Below are positions 1-11,000 of a DNA stretch of 64,000 bases, piece after piece (the first letter of the stretch is position 1; each line of letters begins with the position of its first letter). A model generated the notes under the pieces. That model was given only the letters and a program-made list of their open reading frames with translations. It did not search any database and was not told where the DNA came from. The stretch is from Cloeon dipterum (Eukaryota; Arthropoda; Insecta; Ephemeroptera; Baetidae), in assembly GCF_949628265.1 (NCBI RefSeq), contig NC_088787.1, forward strand, positions 19,892,501 to 19,956,500. Reading direction: 5' to 3'. The position numbers and the translations under genes were made by a program.

Positions 1-970
1 GCACCACTTTAAGGAGGAGCGCTTCATCAAGAGTGTCGAGTGGGTGGCTAGTGACGACTTCTACGAGGCGGTCGTGGCCGCCTGCAAGCCAACTGCGGAC
101 AGGATCAACGTTCTGTGCCACGGCGACAGCTGGGCCAACAACATGATGTTCCAAATCGACCCGAAAGACGGAAACATTCTGCAAATCAAACTGATCGACT
201 TCCAGCTCGTCAGGTTAGTTTTCATCAGTTTACTTATGCCATCATTTAATTTAATAATAATGATAAGTATTCAAAATGATTGTGATGTTTGCCATATCAA
301 AAGTTATTTCATTCTTCTGGGAAAGGTAAAACTGTAGAAATCAGTACACAATAAGTTCATAATTAATCTCTGAAAGTAATATTTTTAGCATCTATAAAAA
401 TAGTAATAAAATATCAGTAAAAATTTCTAAAACAACAATGAAGCAATTCAATATTCTAATAATTTTTAATTTAATACCCTTTTAAAAAGCAATTAACAGA
501 AAATTACGCCTATAAACATAGAAGATTTTTCAATTCACTGTAATTCAAGGTACACGGCTGGAAACCGAGACCTGCTGTACTTCCTCTACATGTGTTTCTC
601 TACCGAGTTCCGCGAGCAGAACAAGAAAGAGCTGCTGGCGCTGTACTGGGATACGTTTTCGAGCGAGTGTGCTAAGCGGGGCATCGCGCTGAACTCTAGC
701 CTCGAGAAATTCTGCGCCGACTTTGAGGCAGACCGCATTTTCGGACTCATGATGTCGGCCGTTTTCCGGCCGACCATATTCATGGACGAAAATTTCCCGC
801 AGGGTGACGAGGCGCTCACGGACGAGCAGATGAATGGCATCATGGACGGAGGGGCGACCGGACCTGAAAAGGCCCTGGAAGAATTTGAAAACAATCCAGC
901 CTACCGACGAGAGTTGATTTCTATTATTTCAGAACTTGCAGAATATTATCACGAGGTTTATCTTAAATAA
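1..970 (+). CDS. Ecdysteroid-kinase-like (CHK/EcKL) protein, 5'-partial
   Basis: This is the C-terminal half of an aminoglycoside-phosphotransferase-fold small-molecule kinase of the insect EcKL family. The model is join(<1..213, 550..970), read from base 2. The donor is AG|GTTAGT and the acceptor is CAAG|G, so the intron splits an Arg codon (phase 2). Visible motifs are the catalytic loop HGDSWANNMMF and the metal-binding LIDFQ. The intron falls just after LIDFQ, at the same place as in the next gene. The end aligns with the two downstream paralogues (R-DLLYF, FGLMM, LTDEQM, EFE-N). The N-terminal lobe with the ATP-binding Lys lies left of the window. Known members phosphorylate ecdysteroids or xenobiotics. 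The substrate here is unknown. The ATG at 44 is an internal Met, not a start. Confidence 0.9.
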
Positions 971-1466
971 TGGTGCTAATTTTAATTTGTTATTTAGCTT
1001 GAATGATAATTAAACTACACTGAAGAGCTATATTTCGTTTCAATATTTGCCATTATTCTTAGCAGTGGTCTCATTAAAAACAGTAAAGTTGTTAGCATTT
1101 CTACACGGCGCATTTAACTGCCATTGCAATCTGCTGACAATGAGAACATCGTGGACCCAAAGAATTCTGTAAATTCAAAAGATAACAATTCTCCCCGCAA
1201 ATATTTCCAAGTTCCTATCTTATATCTAACGGGGTATTTTAAGAAAAGAGCATTTTGTATGTGATATACCACACTGATGGACAAATAACACATAAAAATA
1301 AAATGGGAGCATGGATTGGTTAACTTATAGAATTCATGACGAAAAATGATACTCGAATGATAAAGAACAGCTGCTTGATAAGTTGATAACGAGCCTATTT
1401 GGCTACGTGATTCTTCGCGGCCGTGGCCCTAGCTCGTGGTCTAAAAGTTAATTTAGTTGCGAGAGC
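971..1466. other. Intergenic spacer between EcKL genes 1 and 2
   Basis: AT-rich spacer with no open frame of note. It must hold the 3'UTR of the first EcKL gene and the promoter of the second. An ATTAAA-type hexamer near 1007 could be the poly(A) signal, but nothing distinguishes it from background. The only clear motif group is the GATA cluster listed separately. Confidence 0.5.
1358..1390 (+). promoter_or_regulatory. Cluster of three TGATAA (GATA-factor) motifs upstream of EcKL gene 2
   Basis: Three TGATAA words occur within 33 bp, two of them in direct tandem (TTGATAAGTTGATAAC), about 80-110 bp upstream of the start codon at 1467. A single CTTGATAAC lies about 85 bp before the start of the third gene. 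GATA factors drive midgut and fat-body expression in insects, which would suit a detoxification kinase. That role is inference. TGATAA is frequent by chance in AT-rich DNA. Confidence 0.3.
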
Positions 1467-3864
1467 ATGGCAGCAGAGATAAATAAGCCGCTCGTGTCGT
1501 TTGAGGAGGCAGCAGGCGTCGTGGAAAAAATTCACGGCGCCACTGCCCGTCTGCTGGAGCACAAGGTGGAGAAGGGCACCGACTCCGTGCAGGGCTTCCT
1601 TTCCAACATCCTCAGGGTCAGCGTCAGGGTGGATGTAAGCGGGAAAAGCGTCGAGTCAAAGTTTATGGTGAAAAGGCAGCCGTTGCTGGAGTCGCAGCAG
1701 CGGCTGATCCAGGAGAACGGCGTCTTTTACCACGAGATCGGCGTTTTCCAAAGGTGCTTTCCGATCCTGCTGAGGAACTCTCCTGACCTTCCGGCGGTAG
1801 CATGCTACTCGTGTGACGCCCGGGACAACGTCATTTTCATGGAGGACTTGAAAGAGGATGGATTCAACACCGTCGTTCGCAATATCTGCGATTTGAAGTA
1901 AAAAGACCTATAAATATAACGTGAATTTTGTTACTTAGTTATTTTTTTTAATTGAGTTAGAACACTCTAAAAATTTTAGACTTTAATCTATTTATCCATT
2001 TAAAATATATATTCCTGCGTATCAACCAGTTAATTATTTAATTTCATTTTTTTCGAGACATATTTGGTTAAATCAATAAGAAATTATTGTTTAATTACGG
2101 AGTTAGCATGTTTCATTATGATCATCATCATTCTATTTGTTAGAATTTGTAAGTAAGGAAAAACTATTATAATACACATTTTTACATCGTTTTAATTGCT
2201 ACATAAATGTTTCAAACAAATCAACATTTAAACTGGAATTTTTTAAAAATTGTGAACACGTTGCAACACTACGTTTTAAATTAAGGTTAAGAAATATTTA
2301 AAACTATAAATTTTCATTATTTCTAGGGGTGACATCCTCGATTTAGAGCACCTGACGGCTGCAATGCTGGCCCTGGCAAAGTTCCATGGCGCCTCTGTCG
2401 GCACGGACTGGCTGAAAAAGTTTCCAGACCTTTTTGAAAAGGAGATTTTCCTCGAACAGGCCTTCATCAAGGCAGGCGTGGCGAACACCGCCAGAAGCGT
2501 CCTCGTGCCCATCGCTGAGCACCACTTCAAGGACGAGAGACACGTCAAGGCCGCCGAGTGGATCGGAACAGAAGAGTTCTACGAGACGCTGCTGGCCATC
2601 ACCAAACCGGATCCGGAGGTGCCCAACGTCCTCTGCCACGGCGATTGCTGGGTTAATAATATGATGTTCAAGACGGACCAGGACAGCGGACGTGTCAGCG
2701 CCAAACTGATCGACTTCCAGATGAGCAGGTGAGGTGGTTAAATTCAGACTTTAAAAAAAGGATGATGTCAATTAGAAAAGCCTTATATAGACAGTCAGCA
2801 TTAATTTTTGAGCTTCCAAATGGATACGATTCATGCATTTTTAGCACTTAAATCCATAATTTTGAACCTTAATTCCCCTAGACTAGCCGAAGGCCGCTTC
2901 AGTTTTCATTCATATGAAAAGTCGTTGTCATTGCAAGTTTTTAGATTTATCTAGCAATTATTTTTGGATGTGCTCACGCACCCATGAGGAAAATTTTTGC
3001 AACAAACTGCGTCGTATTTTTACAATTGAATTAGTTAAATTCTTTCTAAATAAAAAAAACCTTATATAAACCAACTTAAATTTAAGTTACGAGATGGAAA
3101 ACAAAAATTCTTCAAATGAATTCAAGCAGGGTATATAATCCGTTCTCAATTCAAGGTTTTGAAAGTTCCAATTTTTCTACTGCTTGTAGGATAAACGCCA
3201 AATATTATACAACTTAATTGAAGGTTATATTAAGATAACCTCTGTCACGTTATTTTATAATGGAAAAAATTTACTTTTTACCTCTTTTTATAAAATGAAT
3301 AACAAAACTGGTTAAGCATGAAAATTTTCAAATTGACTACAATTAATTTGCCTTAAAAGTCGTTTAAAATCCACAGTCCTCCAAATTAGCAAAAACAATA
3401 TTTGATCATAAATGAAAATCCTCTCAATTGACCATAGGTTTGCACCAGGAAGCAGAGACCTGTTGTACTTTCTGCACATGTGCTGCTCACCCCAAGTGCG
3501 GCAGAGGTGCGAGGAAGGTCTTTTGCGGACCTACTGGACCGCTTTTAACGCCGAGTGCGAGAAACGCGGCCTAGAATTGAGTTGGGACCGCTTCTACGCA
3601 GACTACGACCGAAACAGAGCCTTTGGACTCATGATGTTGGCAACGCTGAGGCCCTGGTTCTTCCTGGACGGACCTTTTTCGCAGAAGGACGACGAGCTGA
3701 CGGATGAGCAAATGGACAAAATGACGAGCGGCGGCAAAAGCAGTGCCGCGCCGACCAGTCCAGTCGAGGAGTTTGAAACGAACCAGTTGTTCCGTGATGA
3801 AATGATTGGGACCCTTGAGGAAGTGGCTGAGATTTATTACAAATTCTATGTGAGAAATGAGTGA
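1467..3864 (+). CDS. Ecdysteroid-kinase-like (CHK/EcKL) protein, complete
   Basis: Three exons, join(1467..1897, 2327..2728, 3438..3864), encode 419 residues, the usual length for the family. Intron 1 (GTAAAA/CTAG) splits a Lys codon. Intron 2 (AG|GTGAGG, acceptor CATAG) splits the Arg after LIDFQMS; both are phase 2. Kinase landmarks are the beta-strand Lys in MVKRQP (K69), a helix-C-like YHEIGVF, the hinge FMEDLKEDGF, LAKFHGAS, the catalytic loop HGDCWVNNMMF (H248, D250) and the metal-binding Asp of LIDFQ (D273). All catalytic residues are present, so the enzyme should be active. It is a tandem paralogue of its neighbours in the same orientation. Cys replaces Ser in the HGDSW loop of the other two. 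No signal peptide is seen, so it is probably cytosolic. Confidence 0.93.
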
Positions 3865-4366
3865 AAAATTAGAAATTAGCGTCCTGTGAGAAAATACATT
3901 TGTTTATTTGTGTCAATTTGAACAAAGACATTTGATTCCTCTATCATTTAATACTCATCCTCAATTCAATTCAACGGAGGGAGCAAGGCATTAATGGAAA
4001 ATATTTGTTGGTAAAGCATTATGGTGTTGTGTGAGACATAATGCTCCGTGACTGTTGTGTCCTTGTTAGGTCAAACCAAATCCAGCCCAAAATGGAAATG
4101 TGGTATAGTATTGACAATTGTGTGAGATTTTCGGCATTTAAGACCATGACATAAGACGGTTAAATATTAATTTAAGCGCAGAAAATTGTTTAGAATATTT
4201 GAAAAAAGCTTAAAGAAACTGACACTGTCGATAAAAAATTTTAAATTGAAACTGAGCACCTATTAGTAACTCCGCTTGATAACAATGTTCAACAAAGGAG
4301 GGGAGCCGCTAATTTAGGTGTGCTGTTTCTGGTCGGAGGGTCCACAGCCTCACCAAATCATTGAGC
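3865..4366. other. Intergenic spacer between EcKL genes 2 and 3
   Basis: AT-rich and without coding signal. The last 100 bp before the third gene turn GC-richer. They carry one TTGATAAC motif near 4276, echoing the GATA cluster in front of gene 2. I see no TATA box at a convincing distance. Confidence 0.4.
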
Positions 4367-5846
4367 ATGCAGCGTGAGATAAGGACGCTGGTGTCGGCGG
4401 ACGCGGCCTTGGCCGTGGCGAAAAAAATTCACGGCCCTGACGCCCGGCTGTTGGACTACGAGGTCGAAAAGGGAACAACCTCCGTGCAGGGCTTCCTCTC
4501 TGATATCCTCAGGGTGAGCGTCAGGGTGCAGGTCGGTGACGAGACGCGGCACTCGAGGTTCGTGGTGAAAAGGCAGCCGGTGCTGGAGTCGCAGCAAAAG
4601 CTGACCAGGCAGTGCGGCGTGTTTGAACATGAGATGGGCTTTTTCGTAAAGTGCGTCCCGATTTTGAAAGAGCGGTGTCCCGATCTGCCGGTCGTCACGT
4701 GCCACTTTTGTGACGAGCCAAACTGCGTCATTTACATGGAGGACCTGAAGGAAGCCAACTATTGCACCGTCGTGCCGAATATAACAGCACTGCAGGTAAT
4801 AAAATTTAATCTTGAAATTAACTGCATGAATTGGGCGTTTCCACGAAATATTTTGTTATCGTACTCAATTTTTTAATTTTCATTTGAGAGCCCCCGTAGT
4901 TTTTTTAGTATATTTTGTTTGGCTAATTTAAGTATATTATGTGATGGAAAAAAATTAAAGCACTTTTCCTTGAGAAGTTTTAGCCATAATTTGTATTTGA
5001 TTTTTTTGTCTGTAGGAGGGAACCATCCTTAGCATGGATCACTTGATTTTGGTAATGGCAACCCTAGCCAAGTTCCACAGCGCCTCGGTCGGTATCAACT
5101 GGCTGGAGAAATTCCCGGAAATATTCACCGAGGACATATTTTTCGAGAGAGGCGATGGCGTGTTCATCAAGGACTGCATAATCGAAACCGTGAGGAACAC
5201 GCTGGTACCGATTGCAAAGCACCACTTTGGCGACGAGGAGCACGTGGATAGCGTCGAGTGGTTGGGCAGCGAAGAATTCTTCCAACTGCTGGTCGACATG
5301 AGCAAAGCGGACCCGAAAGCAATCAACGTGCTATGCCACGGCGACAGTTGGGCCAACAACATGATGTTCCACGCGGACCCTGAGGGTGGCAAACCAATTA
5401 GAGTGAAGTTGATCGACTTCCAGATGAGCAGATTCGCGCCGAGCAACAGGGATTTGCTCTACTTTCTGCACATGTGCCTCCCGCCGAGGGTGCGGCAGAG
5501 GCTGGAAGAGGAGCTGCTGCGGATCTACTGGCGCTGCTTCACGGAGCAGGTGGAACAACCCGTCGACTGCGACTGGGACGAATTCTACGCCGGATACGAC
5601 AGCAGCCGGGCCTTTGGGCTCATGATGTCGGCCACGGTGCGGCCCTCGATTTTCGTCGAGCAAGCTTTTCCGCGTGGCGACCAGGAGCTCACCGATGAGC
5701 AGATGGAACTGATGATGGCAGGGGGCGGTTTTGATACTGAGAGGTCCATCCAGGAGTTTGAGAACAACGCAATTTTTCGACAGGAAATGATTGAGACGAT
5801 CGAGGAGGTTACCGAGGTGTATCACAGACTGTATAAAAATCGTTGA
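4367..5846 (+). CDS. Ecdysteroid-kinase-like (CHK/EcKL) protein, complete, intron-reduced
   Basis: Two exons, join(4367..4795, 5016..5846), encode 419 residues. I chose the ATG at 4367, giving MQREIRTLVS; a TTG two codons upstream is in frame but is not a start. The single intron (CAG|GTAATA to GTAG|G, phase 0) lies where the first intron of gene 2 lies, offset by about one codon. The second intron of genes 1 and 2 is absent: LIDFQMSRFAPSNRDLLYF reads straight through. Motifs are VKRQP (K68), IYMEDLKEAN hinge, LAKFHSAS, HGDSWANNMMF (H251, D253) and LIDFQ (D277). The family is known for ecdysteroid 22-kinase activity and is linked to xenobiotic phosphorylation. The substrate cannot be read from sequence. 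Confidence 0.94.
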
Positions 5847-7719
5847 TAATGAACTATAAATTTAAAAAACTCATAATTTAATTAAAAAGCCTAATAACCT
5901 TTTTATGATGAACATGAAGTAATTATTCTTAAATATTCTTTCGATTGGAAACAGTAAAAATGAATGCGAAGAGGAAATTTAATAAAATTAATAAAATGGA
6001 AAAATCAATTGGTTTTGAAAAGAGTGAATGACGGAAAAAGGAGCCATTTGAGCGAGAGGCAAAGTTTTTGACTTGATTTCGAGTGTAAATCATTGGTCTT
6101 TTAGAGCCGGCCACGGCGTTTTCATGAAATAGAGCGGACTGGATACGCCGAGATTGGCCTAAAAAGCTCTGAAATCAACGAGGATAATATTGTTGTTGTT
6201 ATTATTCATTTTTTCTATCAATAATACAGCCAACCTCAAGTGGAAGTTGTTTCTCACTTGTAGAATCAATTAAATTTACACCAGCTTTTATGTTTTCACT
6301 TTTGGAATCTGCGAAAAATTTTAATTTTTGCGGGTTGAGGATCGACATTTTTTTTTTAGAAATGCGAAATAAATATCCACGTGGTTCAATAAAAATTTTG
6401 CATTGGATTCTATATACCAAAGTCCTATCATAATTATGAACATATCAAGTTATTTTTTGTATTTTAAGATGTGACGTTATATTGTGTTGATTTTAATTGA
6501 TACTCATGATTAGGACGTACTGGTTGACGTCGAAACTATAGTCGAGAATTAAAACGACGAATTGGAATAGAACAACGAGGATGAAGTCTGTTTTCATTTA
6601 TTCCCAATATCAAGTTACTAGTTAATTACGTGTAAGTTTCTGGAAATTTCTAAGCTTCAGTCCCACTCCTCTTTTATTTTAAATCTTCTAATACTATTGA
6701 AAAGGCTCCTTCTGTCCTACTGCACGTTTCAACTTGTGTAAAAATTACAAGAGAGATCATCGGTTTCATTTTCGAGGAATTCCATTTTTAAGATTTGAAA
6801 AAAATGAGTGTTTAGATTTTGCAAAATAAAACAAAATCAATTTTTAAACCAAAAATATTTTGGAGTAAGTTTTGGGGGTTCTTATTATTTTTGAGTGATG
6901 AAAATGGCATGTTTAGAATGATGTTTTTCTATTAAAATCCTAGAAGTGTCTCCTAGAAATATTATAATCACGATAGACTGATGCGATAAAAGGAAAGAAG
7001 ATCTAAAAGTATATCCTGTAGCTGAAAATCGCTTCTTTGCGGAATGGAACGCTGCACCACCCGCAACGAAGGACTGTTCGGCGGTGCAGTTTTCCGCAGC
7101 GTGTAAGGCGTATGTGAGTGCGAATTTTTAATGTGTTACTCTTCTAGTATAGGCCCATGCCACATTTGACCTCCTGGGTAAAGTCTTAACGAGATTTTTG
7201 CCAGGTATGCTGCCTTTCCTAACATGTTTATATAATTTTGACGACTTTTTTAATAAATGTATTGACCTAGTGTGAGGATAAACAATAAACAATTTTGGAG
7301 CTAGAAAGCTGATTTTTATCTTTGATGATTTAAGGTAACTTTGTAGAATAAAAGATAAAAGACAAACTGAGTGAAAATCAAAATTTAATTGCAATTATTA
7401 TTATTCCTGTTTAGAATTTTCAAACATATTTTCACAAAATTTGAATGACACGTGAATATTTCAATGGAAATAGATGAAAGCAGTTTTTTTAATTTTTTAT
7501 AATTCCATACTTAAAATAAATAAGCATATAACGTGTAAGTTTTTTTTCAAACGCCTGATGTTCAAGGGGAGGCAATCTGTGCGACACGACTTTATATTCG
7601 TTGATTCGGCATTAAAACCGGCGCTTGGCTTGTGTGTAAGCAGCAGCTTAAGTGTTCGACACCTCTTTGAGCAGACGCCGGGGCCGCTTCCTGTTGCACA
7701 CGAAAATCGGATTAAGCAT
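5847..7719. other. Intergenic region between the EcKL cluster and the glycine-zipper gene
   Basis: AT-rich with no supportable gene; the short open frames inside have biased, low-complexity translations. An ATTAAA near 5880 may serve as poly(A) signal for the EcKL gene. The only structured element I see is the hairpin at 7038-7098. Confidence 0.5.
7038..7098. repeat. Short GC-rich hairpin
   Basis: TGCGGAA (7038-7044) pairs perfectly with TTCCGCA (7092-7098), and CTGCACC (7052-7058) with GGTGCAG (7083-7089), around an internal loop. It is a GC-rich island in AT-rich surroundings. It could be a small foldback-element remnant or a structured RNA. I cannot tell which. Confidence 0.35.
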
Positions 7720-8066
7720 GTAGCTAGCAATTAACGGGGGTTGGCGATCCGAGCGAGCGGCACGGAACACACACACACACAAGCTCGCGGTAATTGCGCA
7801 ATCGATGCGGTCGGTGGGGCGGTGGTGTGCCCGTTTGCGTTGAGATGGCACGAGCACAGCCGGGGTGCCGGGGTTGCGGGCGGGAGGGTGCGTTTTCGGT
7901 CGGAGCTGCGATTTGTGCTGCAGTCAAGTGAGCGTCGCAGCAGCAGCAGCGGGCCGGCCTCCGTGCTATTATGTGAGGCATCGGCGGACGGACGGCCCCG
8001 CCGGATTCGCGCTTTGCCCCCCGGCGGCGGGGGCCTCGGTTTCGGCATGACGACACCGAGCTGCTG
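7720..8066 (+). promoter_or_regulatory. GC-rich promoter/5'UTR of the glycine-zipper gene, with overlapping uORF
   Basis: A sharp GC- and CpG-rich block precedes the start codon at 8067. An upstream ATG at 8047 opens a six-codon frame whose TGA (8065-8067) shares its last base with the main ATG, giving the overlap TGATG. The main frame has no other upstream ATG after its last stop at 7974-7976, which fixes the start. Long open frames on both strands here are a by-product of high GC. The transcription start is not visible. Confidence 0.5.
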
Positions 8067-11000
8067 ATGGCCGACGCGCGGAGCCACTCGCGGCGCCGCC
8101 GCTCGCTGTTGCGGACGGCCGTGGCGCCGCTGCCCGCCGAGCCCATCGTTGAGCCCGAGGCGTGGAGGGTGGCCCAGTTCCTCAACTGGCAGGAGACCAC
8201 TAGCTTCGAGCCCTACATTTGTAAGCCTATGCCCGCGTAGCCATCTCTCCCGCAAAATCGATATTCGCCCCATATAAACACGCTCTGTGCGCCGCTCTCT
8301 TTCTTTTCAAGGGCCCTGTGCCCGGATAATCTGCCTCCACTCCGCCACTCTTTCCCTCTCGCAGAAAAAAACGCTCGTTTTGCGTGATTCTGCGTTTTCC
8401 TAATTAGTGCGGGATGCTCAACACCCTAATTATTTCAAATGTTTTCTACTTCAGTTGTTATAAATTCTGTTGTTACAGCGTTAATGTCCACAAGCAAATC
8501 TATTGTGTTTTCTCCTTAAAATGAACAGCATGAGGGGGATTAATTCATTTATATTTTATTAAAATAGGATCAATTTATAATTGATTAAAAACATCAAACT
8601 TTCATTATTTTTCCGAAGAAAATTAAATTGCTAAGATTACTAAACAACTGACATTTTTTGTAAGTTGATAAAATATTTTTCAGCAATGTTTCGATTTTAT
8701 TTTCTTCCTTTTAACTGTGATTTTGAAGCAGTACAGCCGCGTCATGCAAATGCTCTTAAAGATCGTTTCAGCGGCTTTTAAATTTGCGCGATCGCAAAAA
8801 TTTATTATTCTACAGGAAATTGGAGAGCATTAGTCACCACCAGTTTTTTTTTAATCTCGCGTGTGCGTGTGTGTAATAAACTCTATGATTTGTGTGCAGA
8901 GGATTAATTATTTTTCCTCTCAATAACTAGAACGCACCAAATGAGGACGAACCATGCTTGAAACGATCAGAAACCATTGTGAAACCTTTGAAATATTTCA
9001 ATCCCTTAATTCTCACGCAGCAATTGGTTAAGATACATTCATTTAACGGGAAAGAGGATAAATTTGAACCAAAATACTGAAAAAACTAGCCATTAAGCAT
9101 GCAAAGTTTGTTTGATTATATTGATTAAGGAGGAGAAGAAATTGTTTAAATCAATAACAGTTGAATCTTTTAGCGTGATGCGTTTTTGGATTAGAAATTT
9201 AAGCCCTTAAAGCTTGAAGCCGCTTAACGATTTTAGGGCACTTCCCCTACGACTCAATCCTGTTGCTATGCATTCTGCGCACATAAAATGATCTCTTATG
9301 AGATGTGCCGAAAAGAATAATTGGTTCAGCCAATCACTATAGAAACGTGAAAACCATTTTTGTTTTACTCTACAGCACATTTTTTATTTCAGCACATTGA
9401 AAGTAATAATTTCAAGTGTAGAATACACATTGATAGGGATGAGTCTGAAATCAAAGCGGAATTGCCAGGTTTAAATCCAACGCAAACGCTGGCGCCAACT
9501 ATTTGTAGTTTTGAACATTAAGGGACTTTCGCAACTGATGAATTCTTATGTCCTAAACCTATCCCTGACATCTCATCTTAAAACAACAAAAAATCGAATT
9601 AGAAAAATTTCAAGAACGAAATGGTGGTGTAATTTTATTGGGACCCGCAGTGCTCATAGCCCAAGAAATATATGCTGAGTAGAGGTTAAAAAATACAACT
9701 TGAAATTGAGAGTCAGATTGTACCGCTCATCGCGTGAATAAAATGCATTATTACCTACTGATTTTTAACATATTCAAATTTTCTTCAGACGCACTGTCGT
9801 CGAGCAAGGCCGGCTCGACGCCGACAAGCAACGAGGCCGGCCGGCCGTGGAGCATTTTCTCAGGGTTGGCGGCCGTGAAGCACCTGCCAACCAGGTACGA
9901 GTTCCTCGCCGGCAAGTACCTGTCCAAGTCGACAGTGTTCGGCATCCGCGACGTGTCGCTCGGCCGGCAGGGCTGGGTCTTCCGCTTCGACCGGCCGCAC
10001 GCGCCGCACCACGAGTTTAGCCACCTCAACATCAACCCTAAGTTTACCGGGGTGGCCGACCCCCACATTCCCCTGCCCGGAGGCGCCGTTCCCGTTGGCG
10101 AGGCTGCCACCAAGGTCATCAACGTCGCTGGAAAGGTCGTCCTCGTCGCCGCCGTTGCCGTCGACAGTTACAGGTGCGACAGTTTATCTTTACCCCTGCG
10201 GCCACTCTTAGAATCTATTGTTGTTTGAAATTTAGAAACAGCTCTAAATTTTGAACATTTTGTAGATTATTAGCTACAAATCAAAACAAAAACCTGGTTA
10301 TTAAACAGTTATTCTGTTTTGCTCTTCATTTTTAAATAACCCTTTATTCAATATTGAAAAAAACAAAGGGTGTGACAATTTGGATTCAGTAATTCAGAAA
10401 AATTTAAAATTTTATAAATATATTTAAAATATATGAACAGATAAAAATATTTTAACACTTTTTAGCATAGTTGTAGCGGGATGTTTTGCTATTGAAATTT
10501 AAGTAGGGGCATAAAAGAATGGGGGTTGATCACTTCGTTCATAAGGGGAAGTGAAGACGACGAGACTAACGGTGTGTATAGTTATTGCTCTTCTGGCGCT
10601 TACTTAGAAGCTGGGATTTGGTTGTGACTATATAAATATACAAAAATCTAGGAAATTGAAACTGCTTTTGTAGGGTAATCCAGATTTTTTAAATGCGGTG
10701 ATTGTATTGAAAGCTATTACGAAAAACAATCAAAATCTTTAGAAAATAAAAATTTATGATCTTTGACCTCGACCAATAACCTTAAATTTGCTGTTCATTC
10801 TATTGGCCTTGAAACGAAAAATCCTAATGCACTCTTTTTGTAATTGGACCATCAGGAGGTGTATTGCGATACAAAAATGGGAAAATTTGACACAGAATCC
10901 ATTAATAATTAAAATTTTGACGAGATTTTTCACTAATTTAAATTTGTTGACAGACAAATGAATCAGTCAAAATCATCCTGTGGTCCATGCCTCAAATGAA

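Noticed and set aside
44..337. Treating the ATG at 44 as a gene start
   Set aside because: The frame is open upstream to the window edge and matches the EcKL paralogues there (HHFKEE...SVEW), so it is an internal Met; the frame's 3' end runs into the intron.
7731..8273. Long minus-strand frames over the glycine-zipper leader
   Set aside because: Shadows of a GC-rich 5'UTR and first coding exon; the plus-strand frame continues correctly through four later exons.
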